The position numbers and the translations under genes were made by a program. The notes under the pieces were generated by a model. That model did no database searches, was not told the DNA's origin, and saw nothing but the letters and a program-made list of their open reading frames with translations. A stretch of DNA of 25,128 nt, taken from the IMG/VR virus record IMGVR_UViG_3300046534_001172, positions 1-25,128 of that record. One strand, written 5' to 3'. Numbering within the stretch: position 1 is the stretch's first letter; each line of letters starts with the position of its first letter. Below are positions 5,065-14,228 of this stretch, piece by piece. This DNA is from a virus.

Positions 5065-8000
5065 TTATTTTAATCAAATAAATAAGTTTGTAGTGAGTGT
5101 TTTATCAACCTTTGTACTAACAGTATCTATCTCTCATAACTGAGTACTCTCAGCAGGAGTTAATCAACTTACTCATGTCTCTGCAATAAAGATTTGATTC
5201 TTCCAAACTATATCTATTCATCATCCTCAAGTAGTTGGATTCTTTATAGGGTAGGCATCATCAGATCTATATATCCTTATATTATCTGATTGAAAAACAT
5301 TCGTTGTAGTAGTATTATCAAAGAATACATCAATAGTTGCATTGTTTATTCTTAGATTAGCAGAATCTATTGCTGTAACTCATCCATAGAATTCTTGTAC
5401 TCCTTGTACTGTTGTTAATGTATAAGTCCACCAAGCATATAATTCTTGTGCTGAAAAGTTTGAAGCAACTATTAGATCAATCTCATCATTTACAAAATCT
5501 GCTGTAAACTTAGTAATAGTAGATCAATCAAGTCAGTATAGAATATATATAGAATCGTCTACTTGTGTATTAATAAAACTTACTCAACCAGATGATGCTA
5601 CTGCTTCTGAATCTAATGGAATCTTTGCAGTTGTTGTTGATTGATAAGTAGCCCTCATTCTTATTACATCTCAATTTTCTATTACTTCTCATGGTCAGAA
5701 TAATGCTGATAGTGAAGCTCATGAGCCACCAGATACAAGAGCATTATCTAATTCAGATGCTTGTGTTACATTATAGAATTGATACCTTGTTCAGTCTACT
5801 AAATTAGCCGCACTTACTGTTACTTGTATAGCGGGAGCAAAAGTAGTTCAGTCATCAGCCATAAAACTATCGAAATCAGCGTGAGGAGTTGTTCCGTCTG
5901 CTTGTACTACCCTTATTCATTTAAGTAACGCTCAAGCGGAGTTAATTAGTGTTCCTCTCTCTGTTTTAAACTTCGTTCAGTTATCATATACCATATCAGA
6001 CCAATTAAATGGATCTTCTGATTGGAAAGTTGCATCTTGTGCTAAATTATAGTTAATCTCTTGTTGTATAATAGTTCATGATAATCATGTTGTATCTGTT
6101 ATAGTCAAAGAGTAAACTTTACCATTCCATGTTACTGGACTAGCTCAATGATTTGTAATTGTTATAGAAACAGCAGGATCAGAAGCTGTTATATTTGCTA
6201 GAGTTGGTTGAAGAGAAACAATATATAATTCATCTGATAAATCAGCTCATCCGTATGTAGAAACAACATCTACTTCTCCTTGATAATATCAAGCTACTTG
6301 ATATTTTATCACCATGTAACCTCTATAGTTAAAGTTTCAATGTGAAGCATCTCAGTATATTTGTACTAATTCATCTACTACTCATGTATTAGCAGCATCT
6401 ATTGGTGCAGCTCAAATAACTTGTTGTATTTCAGCAGTGAATCAAGTTACATCTCATGTTGTTAATATAGCAGACCATGCAGCCGTTTCAACTGATGAAG
6501 CATCTAAGTATCTTAATCAATCTCTTGAAAGGAATGCTATATCTGTACTTCATGCAAATTCCCAAGTATCATCTAAAGTAAATGAATTCGGTCAGTTTGG
6601 AATTATAGGGAATGTAACATTTCTTAAGTTTTGATTAGCTCCTGTATCATTGTCTTTCCATTCTTCCATCATGAAAGAGTAATAGTTTTGCAATGTACTT
6701 GCTTTCGTTAGTGTGAAAATCTTAGTTGATTCATTCGCTGTTGCGTCAGTTGTATATACAAGCCCTGATGAAGCCACATAAGCTCTATCAACTACTTGCT
6801 GTATTCATTCAGCAACTTGTGTTCATCATACTGTAACTGTTTTTCTAATTGGTACTTGTCAAGGTAATAGAATTGTATAATCAACATCTTCTTCAATTGT
6901 AGCTGTATATGTCTCTCATGTTCAAGAGCTATTTACTCTGAATCTTTCTGTAGTTGTACCCGTTGCATAAACAACTACTTGAGAAGTTGCAAGTAGACCA
7001 GAGAATATTATACCTTTTGCAGGTGCTACTAATACAATTGAACCTGAACCAGATGCGTTAGTTGTTGGCGTTGATCCTCATGATATTGTCACTGTTAAAA
7101 CACCACTTCATGTATATTCTATATCAGTTGTGTTAGTTGAAAAAGAAACATTAGTAAGCGTTACCGAAGAACTACCAGCAAAATTGAAACGCATAGCGGT
7201 AGTATTTCCTGATAAACTTGTTCCAGTTTGATTACTTGCACTTATAATATCTAGTGCGACTGTAGCAGTTGAGTTTTTAATTATTACATTTGTAAAAGAG
7301 GGGTCTGTAACACTTAATGTTGAACATCAATCAAAAGTAACAGCATTAAAATCATGTCAATCACTTATAGTAGATTCTCAAGCGTTCTTAATTACACAAG
7401 ATAGATAATTTACTGTAGCTGATGATGACCCGATTGAGTTCCAAAAGAATGGAGTATCACTAATCCAGTTACAAAGTTCAAAATATATAACATCAGAACT
7501 TGAAGCGTTAGCTTCATATCATATATCATTATCATTTATATGCGCTCTCCCATAATTACTTGAAAAATCAACTTGTTTTGCAAATTCCCAAACTTTTAAA
7601 ATATCAGAGAAATGAGTTAATGTAGACCCATCACCTACTCACCATGCAAAGAAACAAAGATGTATATTATCTGTAGGTGAAACATTAACTAAGGTATTTA
7701 AACTGTTTGTATTAGTCGTAATTTGTAAAAAACTACCTTTATCCCCAGATGTTCAATTAATAACAACATAAGGGTCTACATATCAAAAACTATCAATAAC
7801 TACATTTGAATAATTAGTAGAAAAAGTAGCAGCAGAACCCATGTGTGAAATATTATTTACATCAAAAGTTCAACTATATAAATGTGCATCTGTAGACCTA
7901 TTCATATTAACTACAGCACAATCAAAAGAGCTGATAGGATTATTTCCCCCATTAACCGCCCATGCTGCTTCTTGTGTTCCTGTTCAATTTGAGTTTACAT

Positions 8001-8319
8001 ATAACATTAACCCTGTATTTAATGTAATAGCACTCACTCTGCTAGTATTGTAATAATGGAAAAATGCAAGTCTATTAGCTACACTAAAATCCGTAGTAGT
8101 AACAGCATATATTCATCCCATCAAAGCACTACTTTGAGTATTTCAAGACGGATTATAGGTTCATGACCCTGTAAGATTAATTCATGTTTCATATCAATTT
8201 CATATACTAGTTGCTGCTAATGGAGTCCCCCCTATTGGAGATAACGGGCTTACTCATCATGATCATGTATCACAAGTATTTAATACTGTTACTCAACCAG
8301 TTACACTAGGAATTGGCAT
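5065..8319 (-). CDS. 1084-aa tail/tailspike-like protein
   Basis: Largest gene of the window. It begins MPIPSVTGGVTVLNTCDTGS and is almost purely beta in appearance: Ser/Thr/Asn-rich repeated strands in the first 450 residues (VVIDSFGYVDPYVVING, FDGCSTLSVTDPSFTNVIIK) suggest a right-handed beta-helix. A central immunoglobulin-like part (RFRVNSSGTGETYTATIEED) links to a segment FTLTKASTLQNYYSFMMEEW. The last 300 residues hold an elaborate region with ELYAWWTYTL and SDNIRIYRSDDAYPIKNP, then a short coiled coil (ESTQLGEIDTVSTKVDKTL) that may trimerise it. Probably the distal receptor-binding or depolymerising tail protein. No catalytic residues could be assigned. It uses dozens of TGA glycines, which is why no long ORF exists here under the standard code. 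Confidence 0.75.
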
Positions 8320-8339
8320 ATTTTAAAAGTTAGTGGATA

Positions 8340-8651
8340 TTATTGTGAATATGATAAAGATGCTCTATTGTCCCAAATATTATCAAAGTTTGCATTACTA
8401 TCAGCCCATCAAACAGCGAGTCAAGTTGTTTCATCTAGTTTCTTGATTCTCCAAACTGCAGAAGATTTAGCAGATCATATAGCAGCTTCTCATACATATT
8501 TATTATTAGCTGTTGTAGTATTATCTAGTAATAGATCATAAGTAGATGCCCCTCATAACGCAGAAATAATAGCATCTTGTTTTTCCTCTGTAGAAGGATT
8601 AATGATGACATTAGCAACATTCTTTATATTAGTTTTCTTAATTAAAGGCAT
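8340..8651 (-). CDS. 103-aa structural protein
   Basis: MPLIKKTNIKNVANVIINPS then TEEKQDAIISALGGAS, a region typical of small virion proteins with the NP-TEEKQDA helix, and a beta-rich second half (YVGEAAIGSAKSSAVWRIKK, LAVGWADSNANFDNIWDNRA). The starting words ATGCC and the spacing (3 nt after the previous stop) match the neighbouring structural genes. Likely a tail or fibre-associated protein that sits before the 1084-aa tail protein. Six or so glycines are TGA, including one directly before TGG. Confidence 0.65.
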
Positions 8652-8654
8652 ATT

Positions 8655-9464
8655 TTAATAAGTTAATGCGAACCAGTTGGTTCAGTCATTTGAGAATAAA
8701 ATTCAAGTATTATCATCAAGCTCTACTGTTGTTTCTCATTCTATTAAACCACTTTGTGGAATTATGGAAACCAGATTAGAATCTGCTGTAGTCTTTTTTA
8801 TATAATACGCAATATCTTTATTAATTCAAGTTTCAGGCAAATTTAAGTTTACTTGTCATGCACTTGTATCACAATATATAGTACCATATGCAGTATTTAA
8901 GGTATGTGTTCATGCTGTATATGTAAATGATGTCCTATTGAAATCATCTCAAGAGAAACCTCTTACTCATCTAGGTCATTTTAAACTTCTATATTCAAAG
9001 TCCCTATCTCATACTTTTTTTACTCATAGATCAGTATCCTTCCAATCAAATTCAAGTCATGATCAACTAATTCAATCTACTCAATCAAATCAGTCAATTC
9101 AATCAACTCAATCTATTCCGTCTATTCAAGTAATCCCATCCTTTCAATCAGATCATTTTACTCAGTCTTTTCAGTTATCTCATTTGTTACCATCTATTCA
9201 ATCTTTACCTTTTAAGTCTTGATAAATAAACTTATTATCTACTTTTCTTTTAATTCATAACTGAGTTCAATTCCAATTATATTCAAGTCAAAGTTCTTTT
9301 GATTTCTCTATTAACGTAAGTTGAAGGATTATATTATTTAATGTTTCTTCATCAATATCTCATTCAATATTTATATCTCCTTTAGCATTACTTAAAGACT
9401 CAATTAACTCTAATTGACCTTTAAGTTTTGCGTTTAGGTTTCAGTTAATATTTATATCTAACAT
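8655..9464 (-). CDS. Collagen-like tail fibre
   Basis: 269-aa fibre. Residues 1-85 are helical and beta-rich. Residues 86-136 are 17 uninterrupted Gly-X-Y triplets (GKDGIDGNKGDNGKDG and on to GFDGVDGISGSG), a collagen triple helix rich in Ile/Asp/Lys. Next comes a spacer (GLEFDWKDTDLGVKKVGD), a short extra G-X-X region (GPRGVRGFSG) and a beta-rich C-terminal trimerisation/knob domain ending TNWFALTY. Of the 17 collagen glycines 13 are TGA and 4 GGN, so the periodicity itself decodes TGA. Collagen-like segments in phage fibres give long stable trimeric shafts. In the spacer, LEFDWKDTDLGVKK echoes residues 60-73 (LEYNWNGTQLGIKR), a duplicated fold unit. Confidence 0.88.
9057..9209 (-). repeat. 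Gly-X-Y collagen repeat, 17 triplets
   Basis: A 9-nt coding periodicity over 153 nt in the 269-aa fibre gene. Every third codon is GGT, GGG, GGA or TGA (TGA 13 times), the other two usually Ile/Val plus Asp/Lys/Asn. On the plus strand it appears as runs of TCA spaced 9 nt apart (CAATCTACTCAATCAAATCA type), which is only the shadow of the minus-strand frame. Copy number in such repeats often varies between related phages. Confidence 0.92.
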
Positions 9465-9469
9465 ATATT

Positions 9470-9826
9470 TTATTTGTTAAGAATATTTTTGATTCAATTA
9501 GTCATATCTAAACCATTTTGCATAGTAGGAGATATAGTTTCTCTTTCAAGTACCATTTCTTCCATTATAAGAGCTAGTTGGTTTATCTGGTCTGTAATAG
9601 TTGCTATCTTTTCAATATCAATAGCTTTTTGTTTTTTTGCTTGTTCTACTAATTGTATTGCTTCAACTTCTGACCAAGCAGTATCTAGTTCTGATTTGGT
9701 AGGTTGTGTTATCTCTTGGTTTTTCCATTGTATATAATCTGGCTCTCATTGACTATCATTTAATACCATGAAATCCTCATCTCATAAAGTAGGGTATAAA
9801 TGTTTTATTGCGAGTGTTAATTCCAT
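9470..9826 (-). CDS. Tail-fibre accessory/chaperone-like protein (XkdW-like)
   Basis: 118-aa acidic helical protein starting MELTLAIKHLYPTLGDEDFM. The first half contains GEPDYIQWKNQEITQPTKSE followed by LDTAWSEVEA, a pattern found in XkdW-like and other small proteins encoded next to tail fibres (a short beta-strand pair followed by PT-x-x-E-L helix). The second half is a coiled coil (KQKAIDIEKIATITDQINQL). It lies between two fibre genes, fitting a fibre assembly or attachment role. Family assignment by motif appearance only. Confidence 0.55.
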
Positions 9827-9842
9827 AATGCTTTATTATTAA

Positions 9843-11132
9843 TTAAGATATTTTATATCAAGAAAAAGAAGATTTTTGATTTCATTCTCTTATTACTCAC
9901 CTTGAAGCTGTTGTATTTCTTCACCTGATTTCAATAGTGTCAGATGCTGTCAAATCAAATACAGCACTCATTGAAAAAGATAATTGAGTTCATCAGACAG
10001 TAGATTGTATTAATTTTTTTAATGTTGTATTTTCATGGATATAAAACTGGATTAAGTCTCAATCTGTTAATGTGTCAATAACTACATTATAACATATAAA
10101 ATACTGTCAATCAGACGGAGCTGTGAATTGATATGTTCAAGTATTATAATTACTTCCAGTATCTACATTTTCAGTATTAAAAGTAATTACAGAAGTAGTA
10201 GTAGTAAGATTATATACTGCACTCATATAAGTATCAAATATTTCACTACCTCAAACAACTTTATCTTTTAATATTCCTGTTGCACTATCTGCAATTCATA
10301 CTTTTGCTGTAATAGTTCAAGGAGTAGTTGATATAGCTCAAGCTGTATCTGATAAATAATAAATACTTCACGCTGTTAATCATGTTTGATTTGCATTAAC
10401 TCATGAAGTTGTAACTGTAACAGTCTCAGTAGCTAATACTGTATTAGTAGCAAATCATATAAATCAATCTATTCTTGCTTGATTGTTTCATATCGTCAGA
10501 TTAATTTGACCATCACCTCTCATATATACAGCTTGTCATGCAGTTATTCCCGCAAATGCAGTATAATCACTAGTTGTTGCTACTCATCACCCTCCCCCTC
10601 AAGGTAAATTTGTTATTGTATTATCATTATAATCAATTGTCTTATTTGTAAGTGTTTCAGCTCAAGTTAGAGTAACATCTCAAATAACTGTATCTCATTC
10701 TAATATAGTTCAAGCAGTTGTTCAGAAGTCTTTATTAAATGCAGTGTTTTTGGTAAAACTATCTTCTTTAGTATTTATTTCAACTTGTTGTACCGTAGAT
10801 ACTGGTTTATCAACATCAGATGTATTATCTACATTACCTAATCCAACTGTAGTCGATGCTTGTGTTCAAGTATGGTTAGCTCTATCTAATAAATAAGCAT
10901 CTGAACTATTAGCAGTCGCTGACGTTGCTATTGAGTCTAACTTAGTTTTATCTCAATCTACAAAAGCTCACTCAGAAAGTATGTTTTGCTTTCAAGCTAT
11001 ATCAGATGACTCAAGTTTATCTGCATTAAGATTATCAAAGTTATCATTAATAATTGTACCAGCACTTCTCAATGGAGTTCAAGTCCTATCATTAGCAGTT
11101 GTTCATAGGTTTAAATCCGTTATTGTAGACAT
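9843..11132 (-). CDS. Tail fibre protein with HTGTQ trimer motif
   Basis: 429-aa trimeric fibre. The N-terminus contains NDRTGTPLRSAGTIINDNFD, a widespread virion-attachment motif of phage fibres. His87 starts the ANHTGTQ signature, followed by TVGLGNVDNTSDVDKP, the classic fibre-shaft unit (LGNVDNTSD-KPVS). A middle region with GQAVYMRGDGQ and GSIYYLSDTAGA repeats is common in metagenomic fibres. The C-terminal 140 residues form a C1q-like knob (TGTYQFTAPSDGQYFICYN). The glycine of HTGTQ is TGA, again requiring Gly. Acts in receptor binding, probably together with the 256-aa and collagen-like fibres. Confidence 0.85.
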
Positions 11133-11148
11133 ATTTTTTTATTAATTA

Positions 11149-11919
11149 TTAAGTTCATTTCACTGTAGTAGCATTAATTCTCATATTACTTCATGAACTA
11201 GTTTGCTTAGCTTGGAAATTTATTGCATCCCCAGCTACTATATGTACAACTCATAAGAATGTATCAGTATTATTAGCTGCTAATCAGAATTCTCAATAGA
11301 TTATTCAATCTACCTCAATTCGAGTAGTTCATCCAGATCACGAGTTTGCTGTTTCTCTTCAAGTATATTCAACTCTGTATGCACCACTCTTTGTTGCTGT
11401 AAATGTTTTTAATGTAACAAATGATGTACTAGTTGTGTTATCTTCTCATGCACTACTTAAATATGTTGTCGTTTGAGCTGGTTGAACTGGTAAGTTATCA
11501 GCTAATTGTTTTGAACTTATATATCTAGTTGTATCTGTACCAGCAGCAGCCTCAGCATCTGTTGCTCTTTCAACAATTCATTCTGATGTTTCAGTAGCAC
11601 TTGGAACTGGATTATCATCAACATACTTTTTAGTAGCAGGATGGTAGTCCGCTGTAGGAGTATATACTGCGGCATTATCTAATTCAAGTACATTAGTTTT
11701 ATCTGCCTTTGCTACTACAGTAGTATTAGCAGTAACTCTCGCTTCTGTATAGTATAGATTAGTTCCCTCTAGTAAATCAGTTGTTGAATTATTAGTCATA
11801 GTATATAAAGCTATACTAGCGACTGTTAAGTTAAAATTTATTATAGCATCAGAAGACCAAACAACATCTGTTCAATCTGGTATAGCTTTTGATGTATATC
11901 ATGTTGGGAATACAGTCAT
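11149..11919 (-). CDS. Tail fibre protein with YHPATKKYVDD motif and C1q-like head
   Basis: 256-aa fibre. After a beta-rich N-terminus there is the phage-fibre motif ADYHPATKKYVDD around His93, then SATETSEGIVERATDAEAAA and YISSKQLADN, the repeat type seen in many side-tail fibres (TEGIVELAT-like followed by a SPKQLA-like motif). Residues about 150-256 form a C1q/TNF-like jelly-roll pattern (SFVTLKTFTATKSGAYRVEY, FGLAANNTDTFLGVVHI, AGDAINFQAKQTSSGSN), the usual trimeric receptor-binding knob. Gly-rich loops use TGA heavily (ANSGSGGTTRIEVDG). Function: host recognition or adsorption. Confidence 0.8.
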
Positions 11920-11929
11920 AATTATATAT

Positions 11930-12241
11930 TTAAGTGTAAAATGTATCTATTTTATTTGTCCTACCTCACGATATTCATAATACTTGATTTCAAGATATAT
12001 CAAAAACATTTGCTCATGTTATATCTTCGACATACGACCCATATCTTGGCGTAGTATAACTTGTACTTATTTCAGCTCATCATGAGACTGTTTCATCAAA
12101 TGTAAATAATGTGGAATCAAATGTAATTATATCACTATCAAAAGATACTGAAGTAGATCATGGATTATTCCTTGGTCTAGTATATTCAGTTGTAGGCTCT
12201 GTTCTAGGTGTTATTACAGTTGTTATTATAGTTCTAGGCAT
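11930..12241 (-). CDS. 103-aa minor structural protein
   Basis: Thr/Ser/Asp-rich protein with a near-repeat of beta strands (DIITFDSTLFTFDE) and a glycine-rich second half (GANVFDISGNQVLGISGG), starting MPRTIITTVITPRTEP. The composition and its place just ahead of the fibre genes suggest a tail or fibre-attachment protein. The start at 12241 lies 3 nt after the previous TAG. No family recognised. About seven of its glycines are TGA. Confidence 0.6.
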
Positions 12242-12244
12242 TAT

Positions 12245-12412
12245 CTATCAAGTTACAAGATATTGTAATAAATGTATTGTACTTCATATACATATAAATA
12301 CTAAGGAAAGTTTTAACACATAGATGTAATTTAAATCTATAATAATAGCTTTTATAGATTCGAATCCCCATCATATTAAGAAAGTCCCCAGTATAATATA
12401 TAATAGTGTCAT
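12245..12412 (-). CDS. 55-aa small membrane protein
   Basis: MTLLYIILGTFLIGWGFESI, then a hydrophilic turn, then IYVLKLSLVFICIGSTIHLL: two predicted membrane-spanning helices in 55 residues, like small class II holins or membrane anchors. It starts 5 nt after the stop of the ejection protein and ends in TAG. The TGA before TGG in IGWG shows Gly and Trp side by side. A tRNA-like word (TTCGAATC) inside this gene is coding, not a T-arm. The function could be a holin-like pore or an accessory to DNA entry; it is not adjacent to the main lysis block. Confidence 0.65.
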
Positions 12413-12417
12413 AAATT

Positions 12418-14217
12418 TTAATTATTTTCTAAATTACTTATTGCTTCTATCTTTAGTGCATTATCTCAAACAAAATCACTAAATATGCTTCTAGTCTCTT
12501 TTTCTAATTGTTTGTCTGTTAGAGTATCGGCTTTCTTCTCTAATTCTGCAAATTTCTTTAAGTTCTTAGCTAGATTAGATTGTATAGCTAAACTGTTCAT
12601 AGTCTTTTGACCTACATTACTTCATATGAAGGCTTGTGTTAATCATCCAGCAGCTCATAACGTTAGAGAGTTTATAATCTTACCTACAACTCCTCAAATC
12701 TTAGCACCTATTCATCTTTTATTTAATTTTTTAAATAGATCATTTACTTTCTTTGTTGATTTACTTGCAAGATCTTTTGTTTCAAATAGAGCGCTTAGTT
12801 CACTATCCAATGCCTTTACTGTATCATCTGGTAGTAAATCTCTAGATATTTGCTTTAATCATTTTCTGTTATTCTCAAAAGTTGAAGATGTTATAGATGA
12901 TTTTTGATTACCTAGTTTATCGAATGATTTATTTTTAAACTCTGATCAATAGAATCTAGCAAGGTCATTTATATCTTTTACACTTAGAGCAGTCTTATCT
13001 CTTAAGTCATCTACTTTATTTAATAACTCTAGGTCATTTGATTTATTTCAAACCTCTTCTAGATCATCAAGTGCATTTTTTACAAAGTTTGTAGTTCTTT
13101 TCCCTTTAGTTGTAACTAAGTCATCTATCTTTAATACTTCATCAGTAGGTAATAACGTATCTTGTTTCCTCGATATATCAGTTATTTTATTTGATATTGT
13201 TGAAGTAAAGTCTTCAAATGTATTTATTCCTTTCGTGTCTATTAATCATAGAGTCTTTTTAACTCCAGGTAGATTAGCTACGTCTCATTGAGATATTTCT
13301 AATACTAACTCATCTAATGTTTTTTCTGGAAATAAACCTTTTTTAATCTTACCTGCTTTTGTTTTTGCTAATTTTAGAGCTTCAACTTGTACTTTTATAG
13401 GGTTTAATGCAGACTCTACCTTCTCTAATTTTGTTACTAATCAAGTAAGTTTCTTAGATTTAGCTATATTCTTTGCAATTCACGCTCATCATACAAATGA
13501 TAGTAGTACATCTGCTGGGTTTTCAACTAAGATTTCTTTTAGTCTTCAAGGTTCATTAGATAATCTATTGAATTCTTTTCAAACAGTATCAGATACTAGT
13601 TTAATTTCATCACTTGTGAAATGTTCTTTTCAGTCATCTAGGAATAATCTATTTAATGTAGACTCAACTCCTGCCTTAGCTAAATTATTTACTGATTTTA
13701 TAGTTCATACAGGATCTGAGATAATACTTATTAAATCTCAAGCTATTTGAGCTGTATTCTGTGGTAAGTTTCATAAGAATTTAAATGTTGATTCAATTAT
13801 CCCGTCATCTACATTAGATTGGAACTTAAACTTTTTAGCGGTTTCACTTATAGCTTGTCCTCACTTAACTCATATATCAAATCACTGTATATCTTCTTCT
13901 GTTACCTCTACCTCTTCTGCTTCTGTTATTTGAGTAACTTTATCTCATCTCACTTGAGTAAGTATTTCATTAAAATCTTCTTCAGAACCTCATTGTTCTT
14001 TTATATCAACCATCATTTGGTATTCTTCCATATTATGTAAACCAAAACTAGCCAAGTCAATTTCTTGTTCAGCTATCTCTGGTACATTTAATGTTGGTTG
14101 CAAAGTATTTTCTATATCTTGCAGGTATGGTGCTTGATTAGCAAATGTTCATGCAGGTGCTTCTGTTGTCACCTGCTCTTGTAATCATATGTCTACTAGA
14201 AAATTTCAAGTTGCCAT
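12418..14217 (-). CDS. Ejection (internal virion) protein, membrane-active
   Basis: 599-aa helical protein with three hydrophobic glycine-rich segments: near residues 150-175 (NTAQIAGDLISIISDPVGTI), 233-252 (ADVLLSFVGGAGIAKNIAK) and 505-535 (IGGVVGKIINSL, LGAAGGLTQAFIG). The N-terminal 110 residues are acidic and Gln/Glu-rich. The rest is Lys/Asp/Leu-rich coiled-coil. Such proteins in podoviruses (P22 gp7/gp20/gp16, T7 gp14-16) leave the virion at infection and form a conduit across the envelope. Gene position after the head-tail block and next to the 843-aa protein supports this. Many of the membrane-segment glycines are TGA. Family membership is inferred from layout, not from alignment. Confidence 0.65.
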
Positions 14218-14228
14218 TTTTGTATATA

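Noticed and set aside
5065-8319. Interpretation of the fragmented frames as pseudogenes or sequencing errors
   Set aside because: All interruptions are TGA only, never TAA/TAG or frameshifts, and the restored frames are continuous with sensible proteins.
9057-9209. CRISPR-like or tandem DNA repeat on the plus strand
   Set aside because: The 9-nt rhythm is explained by the Gly-X-Y coding repeat; no 25-40 nt repeats with spacers occur anywhere in the window.
12340-12385. tRNA-like T-arm word TTCGAATC with nearby hairpins
   Set aside because: The flanking T-stem bases do not pair on either strand and no acceptor stem is found; the word is codons (GGA TTC GAA TCT) of the 55-aa membrane protein. 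No tRNA-Gly(UCA) was seen in the window.
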